Assembly: GCA_002789955.1 (NCBI GenBank)
Contig: PFUG01000197.1
Span: 1 to 44,142 of the forward strand
Direction: 5' to 3'
From: Deltaproteobacteria bacterium CG_4_9_14_3_um_filter_63_12
Lineage (GTDB): Bacteria; Myxococcota_A; Bradymonadia; UBA4248; UM-FILTER-63-12
DNA: 44,142 bases
Position 1 is the first letter of the stretch, and every line of letters starts with the position of its first letter. Positions 1-9,476 of the stretch are shown piece by piece. The position numbers and the translations under genes were made by a program. The notes beneath the pieces were generated by a model. That model saw only the letters and a program-made list of their open reading frames with translations, had not been told where the DNA came from and did no database searches.

Positions 1-7
1 CGTTACA

Positions 8-409
8 CTAGGTGGACTCACCATCCGCGCTCTCGTCGATGCTGGAGGCACCCCATCTCGTCCTGCAGCGCAGGCCGGCTGCCTTCAGAGACCGCCGCGC
101 TTTGTCTGCACGCGATGGCACAGAAGATGGCGCAAGACCAATAACCGCAACGACTTCCGTCCCGGTGGCGGGGAGCTATTGACCGCAGAGCACGACCGCG
201 AGTTGCCGTCCAAGGTTGCGTCGCCCGCGAAGTCCTGTCGCGATGTCGAGAGGTGTGCCCCCAAAGCGCTCTGCGACAACCTCGACGACCCCCTCCGGCG
301 TCGGCGCGGCGTATCGCGCCTGTGCCACATGCGAGGCTGAAGCCTCGCCGCGCACCACCTTTCTCTCCACCCAACCTGTCGAGATGTTGACAAGTCTCGA
401 CCCGACCCC
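8..409 (-). pseudogene. decayed HTH fragment, possible RAYT-type transposase remnant
   Basis: One minus-strand frame between TGA at 410-412 and TAG at 8-10 carries protein-like sequence broken by a TAG at 176-178. Before the stop it reads APTPEGVVEVVAERFGG followed by LRGRRNLGRQLAVVLC. After the stop the same frame continues with TEVVAVIGLAPSSV and a basic stretch ADKARRSLKA. This succession resembles the DnaA-domain-IV-like helix-turn-helix region found at the C-terminus of REP-associated tyrosine transposases in deltaproteobacteria: a helix ending in GRR, then a hydrophobic helix, then an IGLAPSSV turn-helix. No catalytic transposase domain is present, and no start codon or ribosome site is convincing. 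The family match is from memory of the pattern, so this is a tentative call; it could also be a remnant of another HTH protein. Confidence 0.38.
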
Positions 410-600
410 TCATAGACTCCGACAGCGCCAAAGAGACTTGAACGCCGATGAGAACGGCGTTAAGAAGGGTGCCCCACGAGGAACCCCTCTAATGGGGCCC
501 ACGGCTTCCGGGGCGACCAGCCCATCGAAGGTCGACGCGCAAGAAACACTGCGGCTCAGACCGGCTCGCTCGGACGGGCATACACGCACAAGGTTATGAA
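410..600 (+). other. leader region of the PLP-enzyme/ygeW genes with two hairpins
   Basis: No gene is visible. Two short inverted repeats lie in series before the first PLP-enzyme gene: 441-461 (7-bp stem, arms AACGCCG and CGGCGTT, 7-base loop) and 484-497 (4-bp C/G stem, loop TCTAAT). A TTGACA hexamer sits at 387-392 but no good -10 box follows at the usual spacing, so the promoter is unproven. The hairpins could be part of a regulated leader or decayed palindromic repeats linked to the transposase-like remnant; I do not recognise a known riboswitch. Confidence 0.25.
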
Positions 601-2106
<1,506 letters not shown>

Positions 2107-2108
2107 AC

Positions 2109-3620
2109 ATGGCCGCCAGCACCCAGCTCGTCTGCTCGGGCTGCGGAAAAGCGGTCGACCCCGGGCTGCACGTCTTCGCCTGCCCCGCTGCGCGGGCCGG
2201 CGACGACATCGACCACGTCCTCGTGCGCCACTTCCGTCCCGACGCCTCACGTCATGACGCGGCGCGCGAAGCCCACCAGACCACGGCGCACAGCGCGCCC
2301 ACGGGCTGCAGCTTCGTGCGCTACCGACATCACCTGCACTCCTACCAGCAGGCCGTCGTCGACGGGCTCTCCGATGACGGCTTCTGCGCCCGCGTCCGGC
2401 GCATCGACGACCGCATCTTCGAGCTCGACCGACGCCGCTTCGACGTCACTCCTCTGACCGCCGAGACGACGCTCGCCGAGGCCCTCGGGCTGGGCGGGGC
2501 GCTGTGGGTCAAGAACGAGACGGGCAACGTCTCGGGCTCCCACAAAGCCCGCCACATGATGGGCCTGGCCTTGCACCTCGAGGGCGGTGAGGCCACCGGC
2601 CGGCTCGCCATCGCCAGCTGCGGCAACGCCGCGCTGGCGGCGTCCGTCGTCGCCCGCGCCATCGACCGGCCGCTGGACGTCTTCATCCCCACCGACGCCG
2701 ACCCGCTCGTGGTCGAGCGCCTCGAGGCGCTCGGCGCCAACACGGTGCGCTGCCCGAGGCTGCCCGGACAGACAGGAGATCCCTGCTACCACCGCTTCCA
2801 GGAGGCGGTTGCTTCAGGCGCCTTCCCGTTCTCTTGCCAAGGCTCCGACAACGGGCTGACCATCGAAGGCGGACTGACCCTCGGCTACGAGCTCTCCGAG
2901 CAACTGGCCGCTCTCGGCGATGACGCCGACCTGCTCTTCGTGCAGGTGGGCGGCGCGGCCTTGGCCAGCGCCGTCGTCCAAGGCCTCTTCGAGGCTCAGC
3001 GCCTCGACCTCGAGGCCGTGGACAGCGGCTTGCCCTTCAAGATGCCAAAGGTCGTTACCGTCCAGACCCATGGCGCCTTCCCCCTGGCCCGCGCCTACCA
3101 CCGCCTGAGCCGACGGCTCCTGCAGCGGCTCGAGGGTGTGCAGCTTGGCGCCGAAGACCTCGCCGCGGTCGATGGAGCCTCTCTCCTAGAGCTCTACGGA
3201 CCCGCGAACGCCGCCCAAAACCTGGCGAACGCTAGCCGTTTGATGGCCGCGTGGGGCAGCGAGCGGATGAGCAGTGAGCTCAGCTTCGCGGCCACCCATC
3301 GCGCCTCGTTCATGTGGGCCTGGGAGGACGCTCCGCACTCGGTCGCCCACGGCATTCTCGACGACGAGACCTACGACTGGTTCGCCGTCGTGAAGGGGAT
3401 GCTGCGCAGCGGTGGCTTCCCGCTCTTGGTCGACGAGGCGACCTTGGTTCAAGCCAACGCCTTGGCCGTTGAGCACACGGGCATCCCGGTCGATCCCACG
3501 GGCTCTTCGGGGTTCGCGGGTCTGTTGGCGTTGCACCAAGCCGGCACCCTTCCGGAAGGCGCGCGCAGCCTGGTCCTCTTCACCGGCGTAGACCGCGCAT
3601 ACGAGGCCAAAGGACGCTAG
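2109..3620 (+). CDS. PLP-dependent threonine synthase-like enzyme with N-terminal zinc-knuckle-like cysteines
   Basis: A 503-residue second fold-type II PLP enzyme. The PLP lysine is K146 in NVSGSHKARH, the substrate-asparagine loop is ASCGNAALA at about 169-177, the glycine-rich phosphate loop is VGGAALAS at 280-287, and the C-terminal ring-contact loop is PTGSSGFAG near 463-471. The N-terminus has CSGCGK (C9, C12) and C25, a small cysteine cluster as in some threonine synthases. The start lies two bases after the upstream stop, pointing to translational coupling, and the two enzymes may form a heteromeric or sequential pair. It is not the usual YgeX diaminopropionate ammonia-lyase by the motifs I can recall, so it may replace YgeX here. 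Substrate unknown; it could act in amino-acid elimination or cleavage. Confidence 0.83.
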   Translation: MAASTQLVCSGCGKAVDPGLHVFACPAARAGDDIDHVLVRHFRPDASRHDAAREAHQTTAHSAPTGCSFVRYRHHLHSYQQAVVDGLSDDGFCARVRRIDDRIFELDRRRFDVTPLTAETTLAEALGLGGALWVKNETGNVSGSHKARHMMGLALHLEGGEATGRLAIASCGNAALAASVVARAIDRPLDVFIPTDADPLVVERLEALGANTVRCPRLPGQTGDPCYHRFQEAVASGAFPFSCQGSDNGLTIEGGLTLGYELSEQLAALGDDADLLFVQVGGAALASAVVQGLFEAQRLDLEAVDSGLPFKMPKVVTVQTHGAFPLARAYHRLSRRLLQRLEGVQLGAEDLAAVDGASLLELYGPANAAQNLANASRLMAAWGSERMSSELSFAATHRASFMWAWEDAPHSVAHGILDDETYDWFAVVKGMLRSGGFPLLVDEATLVQANALAVEHTGIPVDPTGSSGFAGLLALHQAGTLPEGARSLVLFTGVDRAYEAKGR

Positions 3621-3709
3621 GCGCGCCCGACCGACAAGAGCAGGGCATCGCCCTATTCCAGATTCCAAATTAACCCGCCGGACTCCGGCGACCGACTCGA
3701 GAGAAACTC

Positions 3710-4909
3710 ATGACCACAGCAGACAAGGTCCGCCCCCTTCTTGACCGCCTGGGCGCGCTCCACAGCGGTCTGTTCCAGAAAGACTTCCTCCTGACCTGGG
3801 AGCAGACCGACGACGAGCTCAAGTCGGTCATCACCATCGCCGAGATCCTCGAGCACTTCTGGAAGGGCAACATCAGCGCCCGCGTGTTCAACGGCGGCTT
3901 GGCGGTCTCGAATTTCCGGGACAACTCGACGCGCACGCGCTTCTCGTTTGCCTCGGCCGCGTCTTTGCTGGGTCTGAACACGCAGGACATCGACGAGGCG
4001 AAGAGCCAGGTCGCCCACGGCGAGACCGTGCGCGAGACCGCGAACATGATCTCGTTCTTGACCGAGGCGTACGGCATCCGCGACGACCTCTTCTTGGGCG
4101 AGGGCCACAAGTACATGAGCGACGTCTCGACGGCGCTGCAGCAGGGCTACGAAGAGGGCGTGTTGCCGCAGCGGCCGGCCGTCATCAACCTGCAGTGCGA
4201 CCTCGACCATCCGACCCAGTCTTGCAGCGACCTCATGCACTTGCAGGCCATGTACGGCTCGCTCGAAGCCCTGCGCGGCAAGAAGCTCGCCATGACCTGG
4301 GCCTACTCGCCTTCCTACGGCAAGCCCCTGTCGGTCCCTCAGGGCATCTGCACCTTGATGACCCGCTTCGGCATGGACGTCGTGCTGGCGCACCCCGAGG
4401 GCTACGACCTGGTGCCCGAAACCATCGAGATCTCCAAGAAGCACGCGGCGGCTTCCGGTGGCACGTTCACTGTCGCCAACAGCATGGAAGAGGCCTTCAT
4501 TGACGCCGACATCGTCTACCCCAAGAGCTGGGCGCCTTGGACGGTCATGCAGGAGCGCACGTCGCTGCTGCGCAGCGGCCAGGGCAACAAGGTGCAGGAG
4601 CTCGAGAAGAAGGCCCTCGAGAACAACCTCAAGTACCGCAACTGGGAGTGCACCGAGGCGCTGATGAGCCAAACCAAAGGCGGCAAGGCCCACTACATGC
4701 ACTGCCTGCCAGCCGACATCAGCGAGGTTTCGTGCAAGGAAGGCGAGGTCGCGGCCTCGGTCTTCGACCGCTACCGGGCTGAGACCTACCAAGAGGCGAG
4801 CCACAAGCTGTATGTCATCGCGGCGATGATCATGGCGACGCGCTTCGAGAATCCGAAGGCGACGCTCGAGGGGTTGTTGGCGAAGGCGACTCCCCGCAAG
4901 CTGGCGTAG
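3710..4909 (+). CDS. ygeW: knotted carbamoyltransferase YgeW
   Basis: A 399-residue member of the aspartate/ornithine carbamoyltransferase superfamily. The carbamoyl-phosphate motif STRTR is at 73-77 in NFRDNSTRTRFSFASA, and the second active-site segment HCLPAD starts at H331. Both match the knotted YgeW type more than classic ArgF: the protein is about 80 residues longer than usual ornithine carbamoyltransferases and has the MTWAYSPSYGKPLSVPQG segment. In the purine-degradation clusters YgeW is thought to work phosphorolytically, giving carbamoyl phosphate from a carbamoylated intermediate. The convergent carbamate kinase next door supports this direction. It starts with ATG preceded by a GAGAG-like site, 89 bases after the PLP enzyme, and ends at a shared strong terminator. 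Confidence 0.93.
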   Translation: MTTADKVRPLLDRLGALHSGLFQKDFLLTWEQTDDELKSVITIAEILEHFWKGNISARVFNGGLAVSNFRDNSTRTRFSFASAASLLGLNTQDIDEAKSQVAHGETVRETANMISFLTEAYGIRDDLFLGEGHKYMSDVSTALQQGYEEGVLPQRPAVINLQCDLDHPTQSCSDLMHLQAMYGSLEALRGKKLAMTWAYSPSYGKPLSVPQGICTLMTRFGMDVVLAHPEGYDLVPETIEISKKHAAASGGTFTVANSMEEAFIDADIVYPKSWAPWTVMQERTSLLRSGQGNKVQELEKKALENNLKYRNWECTEALMSQTKGGKAHYMHCLPADISEVSCKEGEVAASVFDRYRAETYQEASHKLYVIAAMIMATRFENPKATLEGLLAKATPRKLA

Positions 4910-4929
4910 GCGCTGGCTCCTTGAACGAA

Positions 4930-4963
4930 GAAACCCCCGATCCGCAGGCGGCTCGGGGGTTTC
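4930..4963. terminator. bidirectional terminator between ygeW and carbamate kinase
   Basis: A perfect 11-bp stem: GAAACCCCCGA at 4930-4940 pairs with TCGGGGGTTTC at 4953-4963 around a 12-base loop. The stem itself carries A and T runs on both edges, so it can stop transcripts arriving from ygeW (+) and from the carbamate kinase gene (-). Confidence 0.85.
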
Positions 4964-4984
4964 TGGCTTCTTGCGTCGCGAGAA

Positions 4985-5932
4985 TCAGGGGACGATGCGC
5001 GTCCCCGTCTCCCCAGCCACCGCACGCATGAGGTTCGGCGGGTCGGTCAGGATCGCCTCACCACCGGTCGCTTCGACGAAGGCGATCATGGCCTGGATCT
5101 TGGGCAGCATGCTGCCGGCCGCGAAGTGTTTCTCTTCGATGGCGGCCTTGGCCTCGGCCACGGTCAGGCGCTCGATGACAGCCTGATTGGGCTTGCCGAA
5201 GTTCTTGGCGGCCTTCTCGACGGCCGTGGAGATGAGCAGCACGTCGGCGTCGATCAGGCGGGCGAGCAAGCTGGAGGCGTGGTCCTTGTCGATGACGGCT
5301 TCGATGCCGACCAAGCGGCCATCGGCCTCGATGGCGACGGGGATGCCGCCACCGCCGACGGCGATGACCACAAACCCCTGGGCGATCATGGACTTGATGA
5401 TGTCGATCTCCAGGATCTCCTGGGGTTTGGGCGAGGGGACGACCCGGCGGAAGCCACGGCCTGCATCCTCGAAGACCGTCCAGCCGTCCTTCTGCTCGTG
5501 TTCCCTTGCGGTGGCCTCGTTCATAAACGAACCGATGGGTTTGGCCGGATTCAGAAAGGCGGGATCGGCCTTGTCGACGACCACTTGAGTGACGACGGTC
5601 GCAGCCGGGATGCGTTTTGCCCAGCCGCGCATCTGGTTGTACAAGCCCATTTGGAGGTTGTAGCCGATGGCGCCTTGCGTGTCGGCACCGCAGGAGTCCA
5701 GCGGCACGCGGTGCAGCTCGTGGGCGGCCAGCTCGGTGCGTCGCAAGATGAAGCCCACTTGCGGCCCATTGCCATGGGTGATGACCACGCGGTGTCCCTG
5801 CTCGAGCAGCTTCACGATGGCGCCGCAGGTCTCTTCGGTCGTCTCGTATTGGTCTGGAACGGTCTGGTGGGCGTTGTCTTTGATCAACGAGTTTCCACCG
5901 ATGGCGAGCACAATCACTTTCTTGTCTGACAT
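4985..5932 (-). CDS. arcC: carbamate kinase
   Basis: A 315-residue carbamate kinase of normal length. It starts MSDKKVIVLAIGGNSL, with GHRVVITHGNGPQVG near 53-67, IAVGGGGIP near 192-200 and the VIDKDHASSLLA segment near 214-225, all family hallmarks of the amino-acid-kinase fold. The reaction is carbamoyl phosphate + ADP giving ATP, CO2 and ammonia. Together with YgeW this would be the energy-yielding end of the pathway. The frame runs open upstream to 6004, but the ATG at 5932 is preferred because GGAG lies 10 bases upstream and the protein then begins directly at the first beta strand. It is convergent with ygeW, so it is not in the same operon although functionally linked. It could equally be named yqeA. 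Confidence 0.94.
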   Translation of the reverse strand: MSDKKVIVLAIGGNSLIKDNAHQTVPDQYETTEETCGAIVKLLEQGHRVVITHGNGPQVGFILRRTELAAHELHRVPLDSCGADTQGAIGYNLQMGLYNQMRGWAKRIPAATVVTQVVVDKADPAFLNPAKPIGSFMNEATAREHEQKDGWTVFEDAGRGFRRVVPSPKPQEILEIDIIKSMIAQGFVVIAVGGGGIPVAIEADGRLVGIEAVIDKDHASSLLARLIDADVLLISTAVEKAAKNFGKPNQAVIERLTVAEAKAAIEEKHFAAGSMLPKIQAMIAFVEATGGEAILTDPPNLMRAVAGETGTRIVP

Positions 5933-6118
5933 GCAGAGCGCTCCGACTTCTACTGTGGCTCCGACCCACGGGTCGTGCGGGTATTGAGGCGATCGCCGGT
6001 CCACTCGACGGCGCGAACACGCAGTTAGGGCAGAACCTTCGAGCGGTCAAGCCCGAGGGCTCTCGACCAGCTAAGCCGCCTCACGCGCACAACTCGCGCG
6101 CTCCCTTCACACCACACG

Positions 6119-6514
6119 CTAGAGGTCACGTCGGTCATCAGCTCTGCGGTCACGACCGTTGCGGCGGTTTGGGTTCTGGCTGCTCCACTGTGCGACCCGG
6201 TGGTCGACCCTGCGCAGCAGACGCGTGCGCCGATCTCTCTCTGCGCGTCGGTCCCATCGCCCTTGTCCCAGCAGTTGCAGAGGCAAGGGTTCAGCTGGAG
6301 CCCGCTCTTCGGCCTGTTGAGCGGCGAGCGCTCGGCCTAGGCCAAGCACCATGAGGGTGAGCCCTGCGAGGATGAAGATCGTGAACGGGCTCAGCCAATA
6401 CCCATTCGGAAGGTTGAATCCGATGGCTAAGCAGAGGCAGCCCAAGATCAAGGCCTCCCCGCCGTGGTAACTCGTCTCGTGGAACTCTTGCCTGCTAAAC
6501 CCCTTCTCGTTCAT
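6119..6514 (-). CDS. small two-TM membrane protein with basic tail
   Basis: A 131-residue protein I cannot assign to a family. From the ATG at 6514 a strong GGGAGG lies 5 bases upstream, which decides the start over longer versions reaching 6634. Two hydrophobic segments (about 22-34, EALILGCLCLAIGF, and 41-59, SPFTIFILAGLTLMVLGLG) form a hairpin. A soluble tail follows, rich in arginine and aspartate and ending RRNGRDRRADDRRDL. It lies between the carbamate kinase and ygfK genes on the same strand, about 250 bases from ygfK, so it may belong to that transcript. A link to purine metabolism is only positional. Confidence 0.55.
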   Translation of the reverse strand: MNEKGFSRQEFHETSYHGGEALILGCLCLAIGFNLPNGYWLSPFTIFILAGLTLMVLGLGRALAAQQAEERAPAEPLPLQLLGQGRWDRRAERDRRTRLLRRVDHRVAQWSSQNPNRRNGRDRRADDRRDL

Positions 6515-6763
6515 CACAACCTCCCAGTCGGCCGGCCCAACGGTGTTGCGCTCGAGGCAGAAGTTGCACCGAATGTACGCATTTGCGGCGTACATCCGCC
6601 GCCATGCCCCACACGAGCGTACATGTCGGTTCATTACTAATGGATGACGACTCGAGAAGGGCGTGTCAACAGCGTATTTATTCCGTCGCGTCCTTTCGCG
6701 GTCGCGAAAGGGCAGAAGGCCGGCATGACGCCGATCTTCTGCAGTCTTGTGCGCGGTTTGGAC

Positions 6764-8809
6764 CTAGTCGGCTACGGTCTTGACGAGGTTGACTTGGGTG
6801 GTCGCCAGGACGGCCTTCTGGAGGCGTCGCATGACGTAGAAGGTCTGCAGGTCGACCTGTGCGCCCTTGCTTGCCGTGAAAGTCCCGCTGGGATCGGCCT
6901 CTTCGAAGGACGCATCGAAGTCTGGTCCTTTGAAGCGGATCTTGCCGCCTTCGATCCAGACGCTGAATTCCGCACCCTTGAATCGCCCTTGGATGCCGCC
7001 GAAGTCGAGCTCTCCAGTGAAGGCGAAGCCATCGTGTGTGGTGTGCCGCTTCCACTCCTCGACGCTGCTGAAGAAGCGCGGCTTGGCCAAGTAGGGCCCG
7101 CCGTCCTCGGGGCAAAAGGTGTCACAGTTTCCGCATTCGTTGCAGAAGTCGTGGAAATTTCCGAGCTGGTGTTTCTTGGTGATCTCGATGGGGGTGCCCT
7201 CTTTGGCCAACCACGTTGCGCCATCTTTGACCATCTGGGTCCCTGGAATGGCGACCTGCTCGAAGTCGAAGCTGAAGTTGGCGTTGTTGGGGCAGACGGG
7301 GATGCACTTGTCGCAGGTCAGGCAGTCGAAGAGGGCGAGCTGCGAGCCGACCTTTTTGGGGCCCTTCGCATTCTCGACCAGAGCGTAGCGCGAGTTTTCA
7401 GTGACGAGCTCTACGTAGTGCTTGGTGTTGAGGAGCTTGGCCGCGGAAACCCAGGCGGCGTAGTTGGCGCTGGCGACATCGAGCAGACCGCCGCCCTCTT
7501 CGTAGGCGCCACGGCAGGCGGCCGCGTCGTCTGGGTCCATTTCGACGGCGTTGAGGGCCGCGAGCCCTTGGTCGTAGGCTCGGATGATGTAGTCGCCGAT
7601 GTTTTGTGCGCCGACGTCTTTCATCTGGGCGTCGAGGGCTTTGTAGTAAGTCGCCGTGCGTCCGTAGCCGCCTGTTTTGAGGAGGTCGCTGCAGACGGTG
7701 ATGGGAGCCAGGCCTAAGGCCACGGCGTCCGGGAAGTTCTTGCTGTCGATGCCCGCGGCGAAGGTGATGGGGAAGCGGTCGCCGAAGTGGGCTCGGAACT
7801 GCGCCACCAGGTTCATGGCCAAGACATGCAAGGGCGTACCCGACATGTACATGTGGGCTTCTTTCTCTGGGAAGACGCTGCGGTTGTTCTTGACGAGGAG
7901 CGTGTTGGTGAACTTGACGCCGAAGCCCAAGCCCAGCGATTTGGCGACCTCTCCCAGTCGGTCGACGAAACCCACCGCTTGCTCCCAGCTGGCGTCGTTG
8001 TCGAACGCGCTGTCGGGGATCTCGATCCCTTCGTAGCCCAGGATGTTGTTGAGGAGCTCGCGGGCTCGGAGCTTGCCGAGCAGCGTCGGGTTGAGCTTGA
8101 TGATGCAGCTCAGACCGTTCTCGCGGAAGAGGAACTCGATGATCTTCTCGATTTCGAGGGGGGGACAGCCGTGGAAGGTCGACAGGGTCAGCGTGTCCGA
8201 GAGCTTGGTCTCGAACGGCAACTTGGCTAGGTCAGCGTATTCCGCGGGGATCTGAGCCCGGAAGCGCTCGACGTGCGCGCTGGCGTCCTTCATCCCCTCG
8301 ATGAACGACTGGATCGGCTCGCTCTTGATGCCGGCCAGATCGTATCCGACGGAGATGTCGAAGATGACCTTATCGAAGTCTGGAGCCAGCGCCACCTTGC
8401 CGCTCGCCGCCAGCATCTGGATGAGCATCGAGGCTTTGACGTACTCGTCGAGGGACTGGGCCAGCTTGAGCTCCTGGGACCACTCGACGTTGTAGCCGAC
8501 GGTCTCCATGTCGATGCAAGGCCGAGGGATCTGGAGCTCGTCCATGATCTGAACGGTCTTGAGCTCCATGATCCGACACCCAGCCAACCAGGCCAGCACG
8601 ATGTTCTGCGCCATCTGCGTCTGCGGCCCCGCGGCTGGCCCGAGCGGACTCGAGGCGGGCTTGCCGTGGAAGCGAACAGAGTAGTCATAGGTCTGGCTCC
8701 CGGTAGAGAACTTGCGCGCGGAGAGGCCGAAGATCGAGTCGTTGTGCTCAAGCTCGTTGAACATCTGACGGACAAGGGCACCGAAGGGATAGGGGACGAG
8801 CTCGGCCAT
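6764..8809 (-). CDS. ygfK: YgfK-type oxidoreductase, short form without the flavin/NAD(P)H module
   Basis: A 681-residue homologue of YgfK, annotated in databases as a putative selenate reductase subunit and required for anaerobic purine degradation in gut bacteria. The N-terminal 440 or so residues are a dihydroorotate dehydrogenase-like barrel, with LGPAAGPQTQMAQNIV at about 56-71, ELKTVQIMDEL, STFHGCPPLEIEKI and KLNPTLLG. Two ferredoxin-type motifs follow: CLTCDKCIPVCP (about 495-506) and CNECGNCDTFCP (about 555-566). In E. coli YgfK (about 1030 residues, from memory) a GltD-like FAD/NAD(P)H module lies between barrel and clusters; here the barrel runs straight into the Fe-S region. It must therefore take or give electrons through another partner. 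AAGGAG six bases before the ATG is a strong ribosome site. It is divergent from the AgmX-like gene region and in line with arcC. Confidence 0.88.
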   Translation of the reverse strand: MAELVPYPFGALVRQMFNELEHNDSIFGLSARKFSTGSQTYDYSVRFHGKPASSPLGPAAGPQTQMAQNIVLAWLAGCRIMELKTVQIMDELQIPRPCIDMETVGYNVEWSQELKLAQSLDEYVKASMLIQMLAASGKVALAPDFDKVIFDISVGYDLAGIKSEPIQSFIEGMKDASAHVERFRAQIPAEYADLAKLPFETKLSDTLTLSTFHGCPPLEIEKIIEFLFRENGLSCIIKLNPTLLGKLRARELLNNILGYEGIEIPDSAFDNDASWEQAVGFVDRLGEVAKSLGLGFGVKFTNTLLVKNNRSVFPEKEAHMYMSGTPLHVLAMNLVAQFRAHFGDRFPITFAAGIDSKNFPDAVALGLAPITVCSDLLKTGGYGRTATYYKALDAQMKDVGAQNIGDYIIRAYDQGLAALNAVEMDPDDAAACRGAYEEGGGLLDVASANYAAWVSAAKLLNTKHYVELVTENSRYALVENAKGPKKVGSQLALFDCLTCDKCIPVCPNNANFSFDFEQVAIPGTQMVKDGATWLAKEGTPIEITKKHQLGNFHDFCNECGNCDTFCPEDGGPYLAKPRFFSSVEEWKRHTTHDGFAFTGELDFGGIQGRFKGAEFSVWIEGGKIRFKGPDFDASFEEADPSGTFTASKGAQVDLQTFYVMRRLQKAVLATTQVNLVKTVAD

Positions 8810-8948
8810 TTGGACTCCTTCTCTCTTTGGGATCGCAACAAAAAGTGGGCGCGTTCAGCCTCATGGGCGAACGACACGGCCTGTTTTACGGCGCACGGGC
8901 GCCTGACCGCAACCCCTGCGTCAACCCGACTTTCCTAGAGCGCTTGTC

Positions 8949-9437
8949 TCAGTGCCCCGGTTCGAACCTGAACGGGTAGGTCACGACCGTGGTCGACTTC
9001 CCAGAGAACGACGGGAAGCGGACCTTGCCCATCTCTTCAAGCACACAGACCTCTAGATGCGCATTATCCAACGTCGACTCGAGCGCCGAGGTCGAGACGA
9101 CCTTGCCATCGTCATCGATGACGAACTGCACCACCAGACGACCGGTCAGCGCCTCGCTCTTTCTTTGGATCTCGTTGCAGTAGCAGGCCTTTACCCCCTC
9201 GTGGTCGCGCAACCGCTCGCGGAACGCCGACGCACCCAGCGATTGAGCGGCGAGCGCTCCCATCTCCGAAGGGCTGGCCGGCACGTCGAACTCGAGGGGG
9301 TAAGCGATGCGAACGGCGCCGTTTCCAGTCGCAGGGAAGGTCGCGGTGTCAGCTCGGCCAAACGTGGGCGTCTCCAGCGTCGCCGCCCTGCACTTGATGA
9401 AGTGTCGCCCTTCATCTATGTTTCTAACCGTATTCAC
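8949..9437 (-). CDS. AgmX/PglI C-terminal (TonB-like) domain protein
   Basis: A 162-residue protein. Its second half (about 95-160) contains GRLVVQFVIDDDGKV, SALESTLDNAHLEVCVLEEM and VRFPSFSGKSTTVVTYPFRFEP. This is the AgmX/PglI C-terminal pattern, a TonB-C-like beta-alpha-beta fold common in Myxococcota gliding and envelope proteins. The N-terminal half has a conserved-looking cysteine pair CYC at about 85-87 but no signal peptide, lipobox or membrane segment. It may be cytoplasmic or have lost its N-terminus, since complete members are normally exported. The start codon is uncertain. It is divergent from the MopE-like lipoprotein gene, with about 39 bases between starts, so the two promoters would overlap. 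Confidence 0.6.
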   Translation of the reverse strand: MNTVRNIDEGRHFIKCRAATLETPTFGRADTATFPATGNGAVRIAYPLEFDVPASPSEMGALAAQSLGASAFRERLRDHEGVKACYCNEIQRKSEALTGRLVVQFVIDDDGKVVSTSALESTLDNAHLEVCVLEEMGKVRFPSFSGKSTTVVTYPFRFEPGH

Positions 9438-9476
9438 GCAATGAAGGGGTGGTCTCTTGCCCCCTAGGAGCTATTG

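Noticed and set aside
425-500. Possible minus-strand tRNA (GTTCAAGTC near 430-437)
   Set aside because: The T-arm stem does not pair and no acceptor or anticodon arms can be drawn.
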